NCBI RefSeq assembly: GCF_017638545.1
Contig: NZ_CP072110.1
Location: forward strand, 1,240,001-1,304,000
DNA from: Psychrosphaera ytuae
Lineage (GTDB): Bacteria > Pseudomonadota > Gammaproteobacteria > Enterobacterales > Alteromonadaceae
Direction: 5' to 3'
Length of the DNA: 64,000 nucleotides
The notes beneath the pieces are model-generated. The model saw only the letters and a list, made by a program, of their open reading frames with translations. It had not been told where the DNA came from and ran no database searches. Below are positions 26,375 to 34,826 of this stretch, in pieces (position 1 is the first letter of the stretch; every line of letters starts with the position of its first letter). The position numbers and the translations under genes are program-made.

Positions 26375-26871
26375 TAGAATTGCTCCTCGTATGTCTTAAC
26401 TTTTGCATAGACTTTGCTCGTTCCATCTTTAAATAGAATTAACACGTTGTATGGCATAAAGCGGTCATCGACTTCCATACCGGGAGAGCCAACTGGCATT
26501 GCTGGAACTGAAAGCCCAATCGCATTGGGATGTTCTTCTGATAAGAACTGCTGAATAAATTTAGCAGGTATATGACCTTCAAAGGCAAATCCATTTCTAC
26601 TCACTGCCGTGTGGCATGAACGGTAATTAGGTTTGATACCATACTTAGTTTTGATGTTGCCGATGTTTCGGAAATCTTTGGAATGCGCAACGATCCCTTT
26701 GTCTTCAATATGAGTTATCCATTTTTTACAACACCCACAAGTAGGGGTTTTATAAACGATTAACTCCAAAGGTGTTACGTCGTTATTGTGTGCATGGTTA
26801 TGTTCGTTGGCGTTTGCAAACGCAGGTGAAAGCAGCATTACTACTGCTATTTTTAAATACTTATTGATCAT
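26374..26871 (-). CDS. DUF411 periplasmic metal-binding protein
   Basis: A signal peptide (residues 1-21) is followed by the DUF411 fold. Metal-site residues are VYKTPTCGCCKKWITHIEDK with a CGCC core near residue 46, and the Cys in NYRSCHTAV. The MPVGSPGMEV block is also characteristic. DUF411 proteins are periplasmic proteins found next to Cus and Cop systems and may deliver copper to the pump. The stop overlaps the start of cusC. A 7-bp inverted repeat lies in its upstream region at 26902-26921. Confidence 0.85.
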   Translation of the reverse strand: MINKYLKIAVVMLLSPAFANANEHNHAHNNDVTPLELIVYKTPTCGCCKKWITHIEDKGIVAHSKDFRNIGNIKTKYGIKPNYRSCHTAVSRNGFAFEGHIPAKFIQQFLSEEHPNAIGLSVPAMPVGSPGMEVDDRFMPYNVLILFKDGTSKVYAKVKTYEEQF

Positions 26872-26901
26872 TTTTGCCCCCAGACATCGCTGGAAAATAT
26901 C

Positions 26902-26921
26902 TATAGCGCTACGACGCTATA
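26902..26921. promoter_or_regulatory. Palindrome upstream of the DUF411-cus run
   Basis: TATAGCG-ctacga-CGCTATA is a perfect inverted repeat between the small RPP gene (ending 26979) and DUF411 (starting 26871). It could be an operator or an RNA hairpin between the two genes. No regulator can be assigned to it. Confidence 0.35.
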
Positions 26922-26978
26922 TTGACTAACAGAAAAATTAATTACATGTGCGCGAAATTTGGACGCACTAATCCTGTA

Positions 26979-27359
26979 TTAGGCAAAAATTGGTGGACGA
27001 TAAAGGGAAGTGGAAATTGAATGAGGTTGTTTAGATTGCAGAGCAGCTACAGATTCACTGAATATTTGAATATCTGTCGAATCAATACTGGAATTTAGGA
27101 CTGTCGTAGATGAGCAAGCATTTGCAGGACAAATACATTCAACGTCACAACAATCTTCTGATTGACCATTACTGCTTTTATTCATATCCCCATGATTCAT
27201 TCCTTCATGATGACTCATTTTGGAATGATCCATGTTCATGTGTGATTCGTGAGAACCTGATGACATTTCACAAGACATAGCAGTATAAGCCAATGCTTGC
27301 CCAACAAAGGCAATCAGCATAGCTACAACAACTAAGACTTTTGAAAGTGGTTTAAACAT
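26979..27359 (-). CDS. Small secreted Cys/His/Met-rich protein ending YRPPIFA
   Basis: A signal peptide (residues 1-24, cleavage near QALAYT) is followed by a Met/His-rich segment (HMNMDHSKMSHHEGMNHGDM) and a Cys cluster (DCCDVECICPANAC). The last residues SLYRPPIFA carry the RPP ending also seen in the genes at 11871, 36192 and 37628. It stands first in the run leading to DUF411 and cusCBA, separated by 107 bp. The position and layout resemble the small periplasmic CzcI proteins that precede czcCBA. A metal-binding or regulatory role is likely; this is inferred. Confidence 0.7.
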   Translation of the reverse strand: MFKPLSKVLVVVAMLIAFVGQALAYTAMSCEMSSGSHESHMNMDHSKMSHHEGMNHGDMNKSSNGQSEDCCDVECICPANACSSTTVLNSSIDSTDIQIFSESVAALQSKQPHSISTSLYRPPIFA

Positions 27360-27492
27360 AAAGTTCTCTTAAGAAAAATACCATCACAATACTAAATTAA
27401 AGTCATATCTAAGTAAATGATAAACCGTGGTGCTTTTAAAAATTTTGATTAATACAGGAGAATAGTGAATATAGTCGAGAAAAAATAACTAA

Positions 27493-27717
27493 TTAATCAC
27501 CAGTATGAGAGCAACAATTATGTCCTTCCTGAATTGGTGGACACTTTACTGTTCCATATGAACAGTAAACACAGCAGTCACCCTTTAATGGTTTTAACAA
27601 AACTTTGCACGATTCACATTCATAATACCACTGACAAGCGTTTGTCGGCATTTCTTCAATTTTACTATACCCACATTCTGGACATGTAATAGTCGACTTT
27701 AGCTCTATACGTTGCAT
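27493..27717 (-). CDS. GDCCVxC-domain small Cys-rich protein
   Basis: Seventy-four residues contain two Cys pairs of a zinc-ribbon type (TCPECGYSKIEE and CESCKVLL) and the GDCCVYC motif that names this family, ending CPPIQEGHNCCSHTGD. It has no signal peptide. The start at 27717 is preferred because the longer frame upstream runs through merC. The first 13 bp overlap the end of merC. Members of this family often accompany mercury and other metal genes; a cytoplasmic metal-binding role beside MerC is plausible. Confidence 0.8.
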   Translation of the reverse strand: MQRIELKSTITCPECGYSKIEEMPTNACQWYYECESCKVLLKPLKGDCCVYCSYGTVKCPPIQEGHNCCSHTGD

Positions 27718-28094
27718 GTTTGCTCCCTTACTGGTTTTACGATATCCAAAACCGACATAACGACCATTAAGCAAATACCAAAGTAAAATAGGTATGTGCT
27801 CCAATCATATTGCCAAAGAGGATAAAGCGTTAATAGCACTGCTACAGGCCCAAGAATGCTGAAGGCAGCTCTGGTATGGCTTTTATTTTTGTGCCAGTTG
27901 TATAAGTTTACTAGTAGCGCCAGAGTTGCAAATATAGGTAACAAGGTATTTACAGCAATCCCCTCAAAATGAGAAAGAAAACCTAACCCCAACGCTGATG
28001 CTAATGAACCAAGTGCAGGGAAACACCCTGTACAACTAAGTGCTGCAAGCCAAACCCCGCCTGAGCCAACTTTATCTAAAATTTTATTTATCAT
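27705..28094 (-). CDS. merC: MerC-type mercuric ion transporter
   Basis: The 129-residue protein has four hydrophobic helices. The first helix carries LSCTGCFPAL, matching the Cys-Cys pair of MerC, and the second starts ASALGLGFLSHFEG, also family-specific. MerC brings Hg(II) through the inner membrane. The gene follows merR in the same direction and has a strong mer-type promoter (28125-28155). No merA, merT or merP is present in the window, which makes the role of an uptake protein here puzzling. Confidence 0.88.
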   Translation of the reverse strand: MINKILDKVGSGGVWLAALSCTGCFPALGSLASALGLGFLSHFEGIAVNTLLPIFATLALLVNLYNWHKNKSHTRAAFSILGPVAVLLTLYPLWQYDWSTYLFYFGICLMVVMSVLDIVKPVREQTCNV

Positions 28095-28124
28095 TTGAAA
28101 GTCTATTGGTTGATATTACCAGCA

Positions 28125-28155
28125 CTTTAAACTCCGTACATGAGTACGGAGTCAA
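28125..28155 (-). promoter_or_regulatory. Mercury MerR-type promoter/operator of merC
   Basis: On the minus strand TTGACT (28150-28155) and TTAAAG (28125-28130) are 19 bp apart. The spacer contains the perfect dyad ACTCCGTAC-atga-GTACGGAGT (28131-28152), which closely matches the operator of classical mer operons. The -35 box adjoins the merR stop codon, so the operator lies between two co-directional genes. Confidence 0.9.
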
Positions 28156-28533
28156 TCATTTTAATGAATCAATAATAGGGCAATATGTTGGATCATCGTT
28201 TTGTATACAGGTATTTGTCATATCCACAATTACTTTCTCTAAACGTTGAAGGTCGCTAATTTTTTCTCGAATGATTGCTAACTTTTGTCGGCTTAATAAC
28301 TCAATTTGAGCGCAGTCGTTGTCCATAGACATTAGCGATTTAATTTCTTTTAACGTAAAGCCGAGCATTTTGGCTTTTGTGATGAACCTAAGTTGTCCTG
28401 CTATTGTTTCGTCATATTGTCTATAACCTGATATTGGTTTTGTAGGTTGTGTAATAAGTCCTTCTCGCTCATAAAAACGAATGGTTTCTACGTTTAAATT
28501 TAATGATTGTGCTAATTTACCAATGGTTTTCAT
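28156..28533 (-). CDS. merR: Mercury-responsive MerR regulator
   Basis: The DNA-binding head (residues 1-70; VETIRFYEREGLI and a GYRQYD wing) and the dimerisation helix are those of the MerR family. The three Cys needed for Hg(II) are present in the right places: NDCAQI near residue 78, TNTCIQ near 111 and TYCPII near 120. This matches mercury MerR and not CadR or CueR. It differs from the usual order in being transcribed in the same direction as merC, with the operator after its stop codon. It may also be read through from the upstream CadR-like gene, 42 bp before it. Confidence 0.88.
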   Translation of the reverse strand: MKTIGKLAQSLNLNVETIRFYEREGLITQPTKPISGYRQYDETIAGQLRFITKAKMLGFTLKEIKSLMSMDNDCAQIELLSRQKLAIIREKISDLQRLEKVIVDMTNTCIQNDDPTYCPIIDSLK

Positions 28534-28575
28534 AATTGCCTTTGCGACTAAGAATAGCTCAAAGCAGAATTTAGA

Positions 28576-28965
28576 TTAACTATCCAACGACTTAATAATA
28601 CCGCATCCTTCAATGGTATTATCAGAATTGCATGTACTTGCCATATGTTGTAATTCATTTTTTAAGGCCTTTAATTCTTTCATGCGTTTGTTGACTAAAT
28701 TTAATTGCTGCTTAATCAATTCATTCACACTAGAGCAGCTTTCTTCTGGCTTATTCTTTAATTCAATAAGACGTTTGATATCATCAAGAGATATATCGAG
28801 GCTGCGACAATGCTTAACGAATTCCAGCTCTTTTAACGCCTTATTGGAATACAACCTAAAGTTACCCTCAGAGCGCTCAGGATCTGAAAGCAACCCTTCT
28901 CTTTCATAATACCTAATTGTTTGTATTGAACAGCCTGATGTTTTCGATAATTCGCCAATTTTCAT
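28576..28965 (-). CDS. CadR/PbrR-type MerR regulator (Cd/Pb/Zn)
   Basis: The 129-residue protein has a MerR head (GCSIQTIRYYEREGLLSDPERSE, wing GNFRLYS) and a dimer helix. Metal-site Cys are ESCSSV near residue 77, STCNSD near 111 and EGCGII near 120, the three-Cys layout of CadR/PbrR proteins. I start at the ATG at 28965; an upstream frame start lies inside the promoter. The operator of the divergent operon (28983-29013) is adjacent, and a second almost identical operator lies at 37501-37531, so one regulator probably controls both. Exact metal preference cannot be read from sequence. Confidence 0.88.
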   Translation of the reverse strand: MKIGELSKTSGCSIQTIRYYEREGLLSDPERSEGNFRLYSNKALKELEFVKHCRSLDISLDDIKRLIELKNKPEESCSSVNELIKQQLNLVNKRMKELKALKNELQHMASTCNSDNTIEGCGIIKSLDS

Positions 28966-28982
28966 AAACCTTTCCAATAAAC

Positions 28983-29013
28983 TTGACTCTATAGTTACTA
29001 TAGGTTTTATAGT
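28983..29013 (+). promoter_or_regulatory. CadR/PbrR-type promoter of the transglutaminase-CDF genes
   Basis: TTGACT (28983-28988) and TATAGT (29008-29013) are separated by 19 bp holding the dyad CTATAG-TTA-CTATAG (28989-29003). Spacer length and symmetry are those of MerR-family promoters. It is 29 bp upstream of the gene at 29043. Confidence 0.9.
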
Positions 29014-29042
29014 TAAAGCATACAAGTTAATAAGGGGTAAAA

Positions 29043-29774
29043 ATGTGTGATAAGTATCTAACCAAGACCAGCATAGTCAATTTTGAACACAAAAATATCC
29101 AATCCCTCATAAATCAACGAAGGTGGAAAAGCTTGGATGATTACAACAAAATTGGTGCGGCCTACCAATTTGTTAAAGATGAAATATTATTTGGCTACAA
29201 TGAAAGCGATGACATTTCTGCAAGCAATGTTTTAGCGGATGGTTACGGACAATGTAATACCAAAGGCAACTTGCTGATGGCCTTGTTGCGAGGGTTAGGC
29301 ATTCAATGTCGATTTCACGGATTCACCATTGATCAGCAATTGCAAAAAGGTGCAATTCCAACGTATGTCTTTTGGTTAGCGCCCAAATACATCATACATA
29401 GTTGGGTGGAAGTTTATTTCGATGGACGCTGGATAAACTTAGAAGGTTTTATTTTAGATGAGCAATACTTAACGTCAGTACAGTACAAATTTAGCCAAAT
29501 AAAAGGTGAGTTTTGTGGTTATGGTGTTGCTACTAAATGTTTCTCTTCACCTGATACTGATTGGCGTGGTACAGATACCTACATACAAAAAGAAGGTATT
29601 CATGATGATTTTGGACTGTATGACTCCCCAGATGAGTTCTATCGCGAAAAAGGGACTAACCTATCTGGAATTAAACGCTGGATGTATCAACGAGTGATTC
29701 GCCACCTAATTAATTTTAACGTAGTCAATTTAAGAAATTTAAAAGTTCCTGAGGTAGAAAATGCACAATCATAG
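29043..29774 (+). CDS. Transglutaminase-like protein in the CadR operon
   Basis: The 243-residue protein has the transglutaminase/protease-like core: the Cys in GYGQCNTKGNLLMALLRGLG near residue 77, the His in IIHSWVEVYFDGRWI near 119 and an Asp shortly after, giving the Cys-His-Asp triad order. There is no signal peptide. It is the first gene behind a CadR-type promoter and overlaps the CDF gene by 14 bp. The family contains proteases, amidases and structural members; the substrate here is unknown. Its coupling to a metal exporter points to a role in metal handling or in envelope repair, which is inference. Confidence 0.78.
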   Translation: MCDKYLTKTSIVNFEHKNIQSLINQRRWKSLDDYNKIGAAYQFVKDEILFGYNESDDISASNVLADGYGQCNTKGNLLMALLRGLGIQCRFHGFTIDQQLQKGAIPTYVFWLAPKYIIHSWVEVYFDGRWINLEGFILDEQYLTSVQYKFSQIKGEFCGYGVATKCFSSPDTDWRGTDTYIQKEGIHDDFGLYDSPDEFYREKGTNLSGIKRWMYQRVIRHLINFNVVNLRNLKVPEVENAQS

Positions 29775-30648
29775 CCACAGTCATTCGCATGGAAAAGACG
29801 ACCGTATTGGTTGGGCATTTTTTCTGAATGTAACATTTACTACTATCGAGTTTATTGGTGGATGGCTTACTAACAGTACCGCAATAATGGCAGATGCAGT
29901 TCACGATCTTGGTGATAGTCTTTCAATAGGTTTTGCGTGGATTTTAAGTCGTTTTTCAGATAAAGAAGCATCAGATAAGTTTAGTTATGGTTATCGTAGA
30001 CTTACACTCTTTGGCGCATTGATAAACAGTATTGTTTTAATCATTGGCTCAATTTGGATTTTATTTGAAGCAATTCCAAGGCTGTCCAATCCTGAAATGC
30101 CTGTAGTTGAGGGGATGTTAGGGCTAGCGATACTCGGCGTTGCCGTTAACGGATATGCTGTATTAAAATTAAAAGCTGGTGAAACCCTAAATGAAAAAGT
30201 GCTGACATGGCATTTACTTGAAGATGTACTTGGCTGGGTTGCTGTTCTTATTGTGTCAATTGTTCTGTTATTTGTTGAACTGCCGATATTAGATCCGCTA
30301 CTTTCGATTGGTTTTACTCTTTTCATCTTGTTTAATGTTTTCAAAAACCTGAAGTCTACACTCATCTTGTTTCTTCAAGCAGCACCAGATGAGGAAACTC
30401 AAGAAAGTATAAAACAGTCGCTAACTAACCTTCCAGAAGTTAATGGCGTACATCATCTGCATTTTTGGTCGTTAGATGGCGAAAGTCACGTATTAACCGC
30501 TCACATAGAATTAGTCGAAAAAACTGACGTTGATGAATTAATTAAACTTAAGGAACAAGTGGCTAAGAGACTTTCTGCCTATCGCTTGTCTCATACAACC
30601 ATTGAATTTGAGTTTCCTAAAGAAACTTGCCGAGATGATGCGAATTAA
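29761..30648 (+). CDS. CzcD-type cation diffusion facilitator
   Basis: The N-terminus is His-rich (HNHSHSHSHGKDDR), followed by six helices typical of CDF proteins. Metal-site residues in helices 2 and 5 are visible: DAVHDLGDS near residue 43 and HLLEDVLGW near 151. A cytoplasmic C-terminal domain includes HHLHFWSLDGESHVLTAH. It exports Zn(II), Cd(II) or related ions from the cytoplasm in exchange for protons. The start overlaps the transglutaminase-like gene, and a strong terminator follows (30684). Confidence 0.9.
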   Translation: MHNHSHSHSHGKDDRIGWAFFLNVTFTTIEFIGGWLTNSTAIMADAVHDLGDSLSIGFAWILSRFSDKEASDKFSYGYRRLTLFGALINSIVLIIGSIWILFEAIPRLSNPEMPVVEGMLGLAILGVAVNGYAVLKLKAGETLNEKVLTWHLLEDVLGWVAVLIVSIVLLFVELPILDPLLSIGFTLFILFNVFKNLKSTLILFLQAAPDEETQESIKQSLTNLPEVNGVHHLHFWSLDGESHVLTAHIELVEKTDVDELIKLKEQVAKRLSAYRLSHTTIEFEFPKETCRDDAN

Positions 30649-30683
30649 ACTTTAAAAATTAAAATAAAAAGATTAAATATAAA

Positions 30684-30716
30684 AGCAGCTTAAACATAAA
30701 TTAAGCTGCTTTTTTG
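30684..30716. terminator. Bidirectional rho-independent terminator
   Basis: A 10-bp perfect stem, AGCAGCTTAA with TTAAGCTGCT around a 7-nt loop, is followed by six T on the plus strand and preceded by four A. It lies between the convergent CDF gene (plus) and czcA (minus) and can stop both. Confidence 0.92.
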
Positions 30717-30719
30717 TTT

Positions 30720-33700
30720 TTAAATTTCGTCAGATTGCTGTTTACTACTCTCAGCGCCATGCGCCCATTGATATAAAATAGGCAATACAAACAAAGTTAA
30801 AATTGTAGAAGATACAATACCGCCGATAACAACTGTTGCTAGTGGTCGTTGCACTTCTGCACCAATTCCAGTGTTTAACGCCATTGGAATAAAACCTAAA
30901 CTTGCGACCAGTGCCGTCATTAAAATAGGTCTTAAACGAATGATGGCACCTTCAATGATCGCTACGTAAAGGTCGCCTTTTTCATGCCAAAGATCTCGAA
31001 TAAAAGCCAACATAACCAAGCCATTTAATACGGCAACACCTGACAATGCTATGAAGCCGACACCTGCCGAAATAGATAAAGGCATGTCTCTTAAATAAAG
31101 AGAAATTACGCCCCCAGTTAATGCTAACGGTACACCACTGAAAATGATCAATGCATCTTTTAATGAACCAAATGCAATAACCAAAATACCTAAGATAACA
31201 ATTAGTGTGATCGGCACAACTAAGCTTAATCTTTTACTCGCTGACTCTAGCTGTTCAAAGGTTCCGCCATAATCAAGCCAGTATCCTGCTGGAATTTCTC
31301 CTTCCTGATTAATTTTAGCTTTCACTTCTTTGACAAAACCGCCTAAATCTCTACCACGAACATTGACGGTAACCACAACTCTTCTTTTACCTCTCTCACG
31401 GCTAATTTGAGCAGGTAAAGACTCAGATTTAAGCTCTGCAACTTCTTCAAGTGGCACATAGTTACCATTCTCAAGTGGAAGCGGCAGATGCTTCAAGCTA
31501 TCGATATCCGTTCTTATTTGCTCCGGTAGACGAACAACTAACTCAAATCGTCTGTCTCCTTCATAAATGATCCCCGCAGATTCACCGCCAATTGCAGTAG
31601 CAACCCAGTCTTGCAGTTCGGTAACGCTCAAACCATACCTACCAAGCGCTTCTCGTTTAGGAATTACTGATAAAGATGGAACACCTGTGACCTGTTCCAT
31701 TCGGGCATCAGCAGCACCGTCCACGGTTTTCACTATATTTAGAATATCTTTTGCGGTGAGTAATAACCGATCCAAATCATCACCAAATATTTTGATGCCG
31801 ACATCAGCTCTAACGCCAGAAATCAATTCATTGAAACGCATTTGAATAGGCTGAGTGAATTCATAGTTGTTGCCCGGAATGTTTTTCAGTACCTCTTCCA
31901 TTTCTTCAACTAATTCACTCTTTGGCTTTGAAGGTTCGGCCCAATCTTTACGTGGTTTTAAAATAACAAAGATATCAGCAATACTCGGTGGCATTGGGTC
32001 AGTTGCTACTTCTGGTGTGCCGATGCGCGAGAATACTTTATCAACTTCAGGAAACGCTTTAATACGTTGCTCAAGTACTTCTTGCATTTCTACTGATTGC
32101 TCTAGGCCAGTCGATGGAATTCTTAATGCCTGTAGTGCAATATCACCTTCATTTAATTGAGGAACAAATTCTGTCCCAAGCGTAGTTGCTAACCAAAGGC
32201 TATACCCCATTAACAGCGTTGAGAATGAAACAATAATCCAACGAAATTTCATCGCCATTTTTAACAATGGTTCATAAATAGACTTGGTTGAACGAATAAC
32301 TACACTTTCTTTTTCGCTGATTTTACCTTTCATAAACACAGCTACAGCAGCAGGAACCAGTGTAACTGAAAGGATCATTGCGGAAATTAACGCCATAACG
32401 ACAGTTGCCGCCATAGGGTGGAACATTTTCCCTTCAACGCCAGTTAGCGTGAAAATGGGGATGTAAACAACAGTGATAATTGCCACACCAAACAAGCTTG
32501 GACGTATCACTTCTGAAGTGGCTTCAAAAACGGTATTTAGGCGTTCTCTTAAGTCTTGCCTATGACCGTTGTGTTGGGCCTGTGCTAACCTACGGACAGA
32601 GTTTTCAACGATGATTACAGCCCCGTCCACTATCAAGCCAAAGTCCAATGCGCCGAGACTCATTAAATTGGCAGATACTCCTGCTTGCACCATACCTGTG
32701 ATTGTCATTAACATGGAAATAGGGATAACAGCAGCGGTAATGAGAGCTGCACGTAAATTTCCAAGTAGAATAAATAACACAACAATAACTAAAAGCGCAC
32801 CTTCAACGAGGTTTTTGGTAACGGTTGCAATCGCTTTATCTACTAACGTTGTTCTGTCGTAAACAGGCTCTGCGGTAATGCCCTTTGGCAGAGATTTTTG
32901 TATTTCGCTGAGCTTATGTTCCACTTCTAAAGCAACGGTGCGAGAATTCTCACCAATCAGCATCATGGTTGTACCAAGCACTGTCTCAATGCCATTACGA
33001 GTAGCAGCCCCTGTTCTAAGTTCTTTGCCTATAGCAACATTGGCAACATCACTTATTTTTACAGGAATACCATCGTTCTTTTTGATGATGACATTGAGGA
33101 TCTCATCTATTGTCGCTAGTTGCCCAATGGAGCGTACTAAAACTTGCTGTCCGTTTTGTTCGATATAACCTGCGCCACGGTTGTCATTGTTTTTACGTAA
33201 TGCATCAGATATTTCTTCAAAGGTTACCTGATGAAAAAGTAATTTTTCGGGTTTAGGCGTTATGTGATATTGCTTGTTGTAGCCGCCGATACTGTTGACC
33301 TCAATGACGCCTTTAACTTGAGCCAATTGCGGTTTAATGATCCAGTCTTGTATTTCTCTTAAGGCAATAGCGGTATAAGGCTCTCCATTAGGCATTTTAG
33401 CGTCAGGAGAAGCTTGTACGGTATACATAAATATTTCGCCAAGCCCTGTCGAAATAGGACCCATTTCTGGCTCTAAGCCAGAGGGAATAACGCCTTTTAT
33501 CGCAGCTAATCTTGCATTGATTAAGTTGCGAGCAAAATAAATATCGGTTCCCTCTTCAAAGATAACGGTTACTTGAGATAATCCATATCTTGACAGGGAG
33601 CGGGTGTGAGACAGCTTTGGCAATCCGGCTAAGGCGGTTTCTACAGGAAAGGTCACCCTTTGTTCCGCTTCCAAAGGTGAATAACCGGGGGCAGAAGTGT

Positions 33701-33848
33701 TTATTTGTACCTGCACGTTTGTTATATCTGGAACAGCATCAATGGGAAGTTTTTGATAACTCCACATACCAACGCCGATGATTACCATCAGCAAGCTTAA
33801 TACTAAGTAGCGCCTATTTATTGCAAGACGCAAAATTGATTCAATCAT
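30720..33848 (-). CDS. czcA: CzcA-type Zn/Cd/Co RND efflux pump
   Basis: The 1042-residue RND pump carries ALDFGLIVDGAVIIVEN in helix 4 (about residues 403-419). The DFG...D...E arrangement is the mark of the divalent HME-RND class (Zn, Co, Cd). The adaptor and outer channel genes precede it on the same strand, 10 bp and further apart. It uses the proton gradient to expel divalent ions. The operon probably starts at the CadR-type promoter at 37501. The substrate class is well supported; the exact ion is not. Confidence 0.92.
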   Translation of the reverse strand: MIESILRLAINRRYLVLSLLMVIIGVGMWSYQKLPIDAVPDITNVQVQINTSAPGYSPLEAEQRVTFPVETALAGLPKLSHTRSLSRYGLSQVTVIFEEGTDIYFARNLINARLAAIKGVIPSGLEPEMGPISTGLGEIFMYTVQASPDAKMPNGEPYTAIALREIQDWIIKPQLAQVKGVIEVNSIGGYNKQYHITPKPEKLLFHQVTFEEISDALRKNNDNRGAGYIEQNGQQVLVRSIGQLATIDEILNVIIKKNDGIPVKISDVANVAIGKELRTGAATRNGIETVLGTTMMLIGENSRTVALEVEHKLSEIQKSLPKGITAEPVYDRTTLVDKAIATVTKNLVEGALLVIVVLFILLGNLRAALITAAVIPISMLMTITGMVQAGVSANLMSLGALDFGLIVDGAVIIVENSVRRLAQAQHNGHRQDLRERLNTVFEATSEVIRPSLFGVAIITVVYIPIFTLTGVEGKMFHPMAATVVMALISAMILSVTLVPAAVAVFMKGKISEKESVVIRSTKSIYEPLLKMAMKFRWIIVSFSTLLMGYSLWLATTLGTEFVPQLNEGDIALQALRIPSTGLEQSVEMQEVLEQRIKAFPEVDKVFSRIGTPEVATDPMPPSIADIFVILKPRKDWAEPSKPKSELVEEMEEVLKNIPGNNYEFTQPIQMRFNELISGVRADVGIKIFGDDLDRLLLTAKDILNIVKTVDGAADARMEQVTGVPSLSVIPKREALGRYGLSVTELQDWVATAIGGESAGIIYEGDRRFELVVRLPEQIRTDIDSLKHLPLPLENGNYVPLEEVAELKSESLPAQISRERGKRRVVVTVNVRGRDLGGFVKEVKAKINQEGEIPAGYWLDYGGTFEQLESASKRLSLVVPITLIVILGILVIAFGSLKDALIIFSGVPLALTGGVISLYLRDMPLSISAGVGFIALSGVAVLNGLVMLAFIRDLWHEKGDLYVAIIEGAIIRLRPILMTALVASLGFIPMALNTGIGAEVQRPLATVVIGGIVSSTILTLFVLPILYQWAHGAESSKQQSDEI

Positions 33849-33858
33849 ATTGCGTCTC

Positions 33859-34755
33859 CTAATCGTCGTCTTCTACTTCAGATTTCAATATATCTGCTTT
33901 TATCAGATAACTGTTTTTGTTTACATATTCAGTGTCTTTACTGAGGCCACCAATAACCTCGATATAGTTCTTATCTGAACGTCCTAATACAAGCGGTGCA
34001 AATTCGTACTCTTCACCTTCTTTAACAAATACACCTAATTGTCCCCCCAGTTCTTGGATAGCAACTTTCTCAACGGCTAAATCCACCTTGAATTGATTTA
34101 TTTTGACGTTGCCTTTTAATAATTGACCTGACGTTAGCTTTAATTCAGTGTTGTTTAAACGTACACGTGCTAAAACATAAGACTGATCTTTAGCTGGAAT
34201 TATATTGGTGATGGTTGAGTTGAATGCCTGTTCACCATGCTCAATATCAACAGGTTGACCGACTTTAATTTGATTATATTGGCTGGTAAACACCTTAAAT
34301 TCAGCCCACAAGGTGTCAAAATTGACGATTTCAAACAAGCTAGTGTTTTGCGTGATACCGCCAATATTTCCATTTCGCTGTAAAACAGTCCCAGAAACAG
34401 GCGATGTTATTTTATAAGTATTTAAGCTCTCATTAGATTCAATAACGGCTAATAGATCGCCTTTTTTTACCGTATCACCAACAGTGGAGTTTATTGTCTT
34501 TATAACGCCGTTATATCTAGCGCCAACTTGAAATAATTGTTCAGCGCCTATCGTCGTAGAGCCGTATACAGGGATAGTTTGGTTCAACGTTTTTGAAGCT
34601 AAATAGGCTGTTTCAACACCAACCTTTTTTGCCATGTTATTGTCGATTTTGCTTATGCCTTCTTCGCCTTCATGTTCATCTTCACTAGCGAAAACACTTT
34701 GAATGGGTGACAAATACCCAATAAAAATCAATAGTGCGAGTAAATAGTTTTTCAT
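33859..34755 (-). CDS. czcB: CzcB-type membrane-fusion adaptor (short)
   Basis: A signal peptide (residues 1-23) and an acidic, His-containing start (SEDEHEGEEGISK) lead into HlyD-like barrel-sandwich domains: GVIKTINSTVGDTVKKGDLL, a very short hairpin and SPVSGTVLQRNG. At 298 residues it is clearly shorter than most CzcB proteins (over 400), mainly because the coiled-coil hairpin is nearly absent. It lies between czcC and czcA. Complete from start to stop, so the shortness seems natural for this subfamily and not a truncation. Confidence 0.85.
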   Translation of the reverse strand: MKNYLLALLIFIGYLSPIQSVFASEDEHEGEEGISKIDNNMAKKVGVETAYLASKTLNQTIPVYGSTTIGAEQLFQVGARYNGVIKTINSTVGDTVKKGDLLAVIESNESLNTYKITSPVSGTVLQRNGNIGGITQNTSLFEIVNFDTLWAEFKVFTSQYNQIKVGQPVDIEHGEQAFNSTITNIIPAKDQSYVLARVRLNNTELKLTSGQLLKGNVKINQFKVDLAVEKVAIQELGGQLGVFVKEGEEYEFAPLVLGRSDKNYIEVIGGLSKDTEYVNKNSYLIKADILKSEVEDDD

Positions 34756-34826
34756 TTTTAATTCCTAAACGATTCAGTTAATAACTGAATCAATAAATTG
34801 TTATTAAGCTTAAAGTGATGCTTTTT

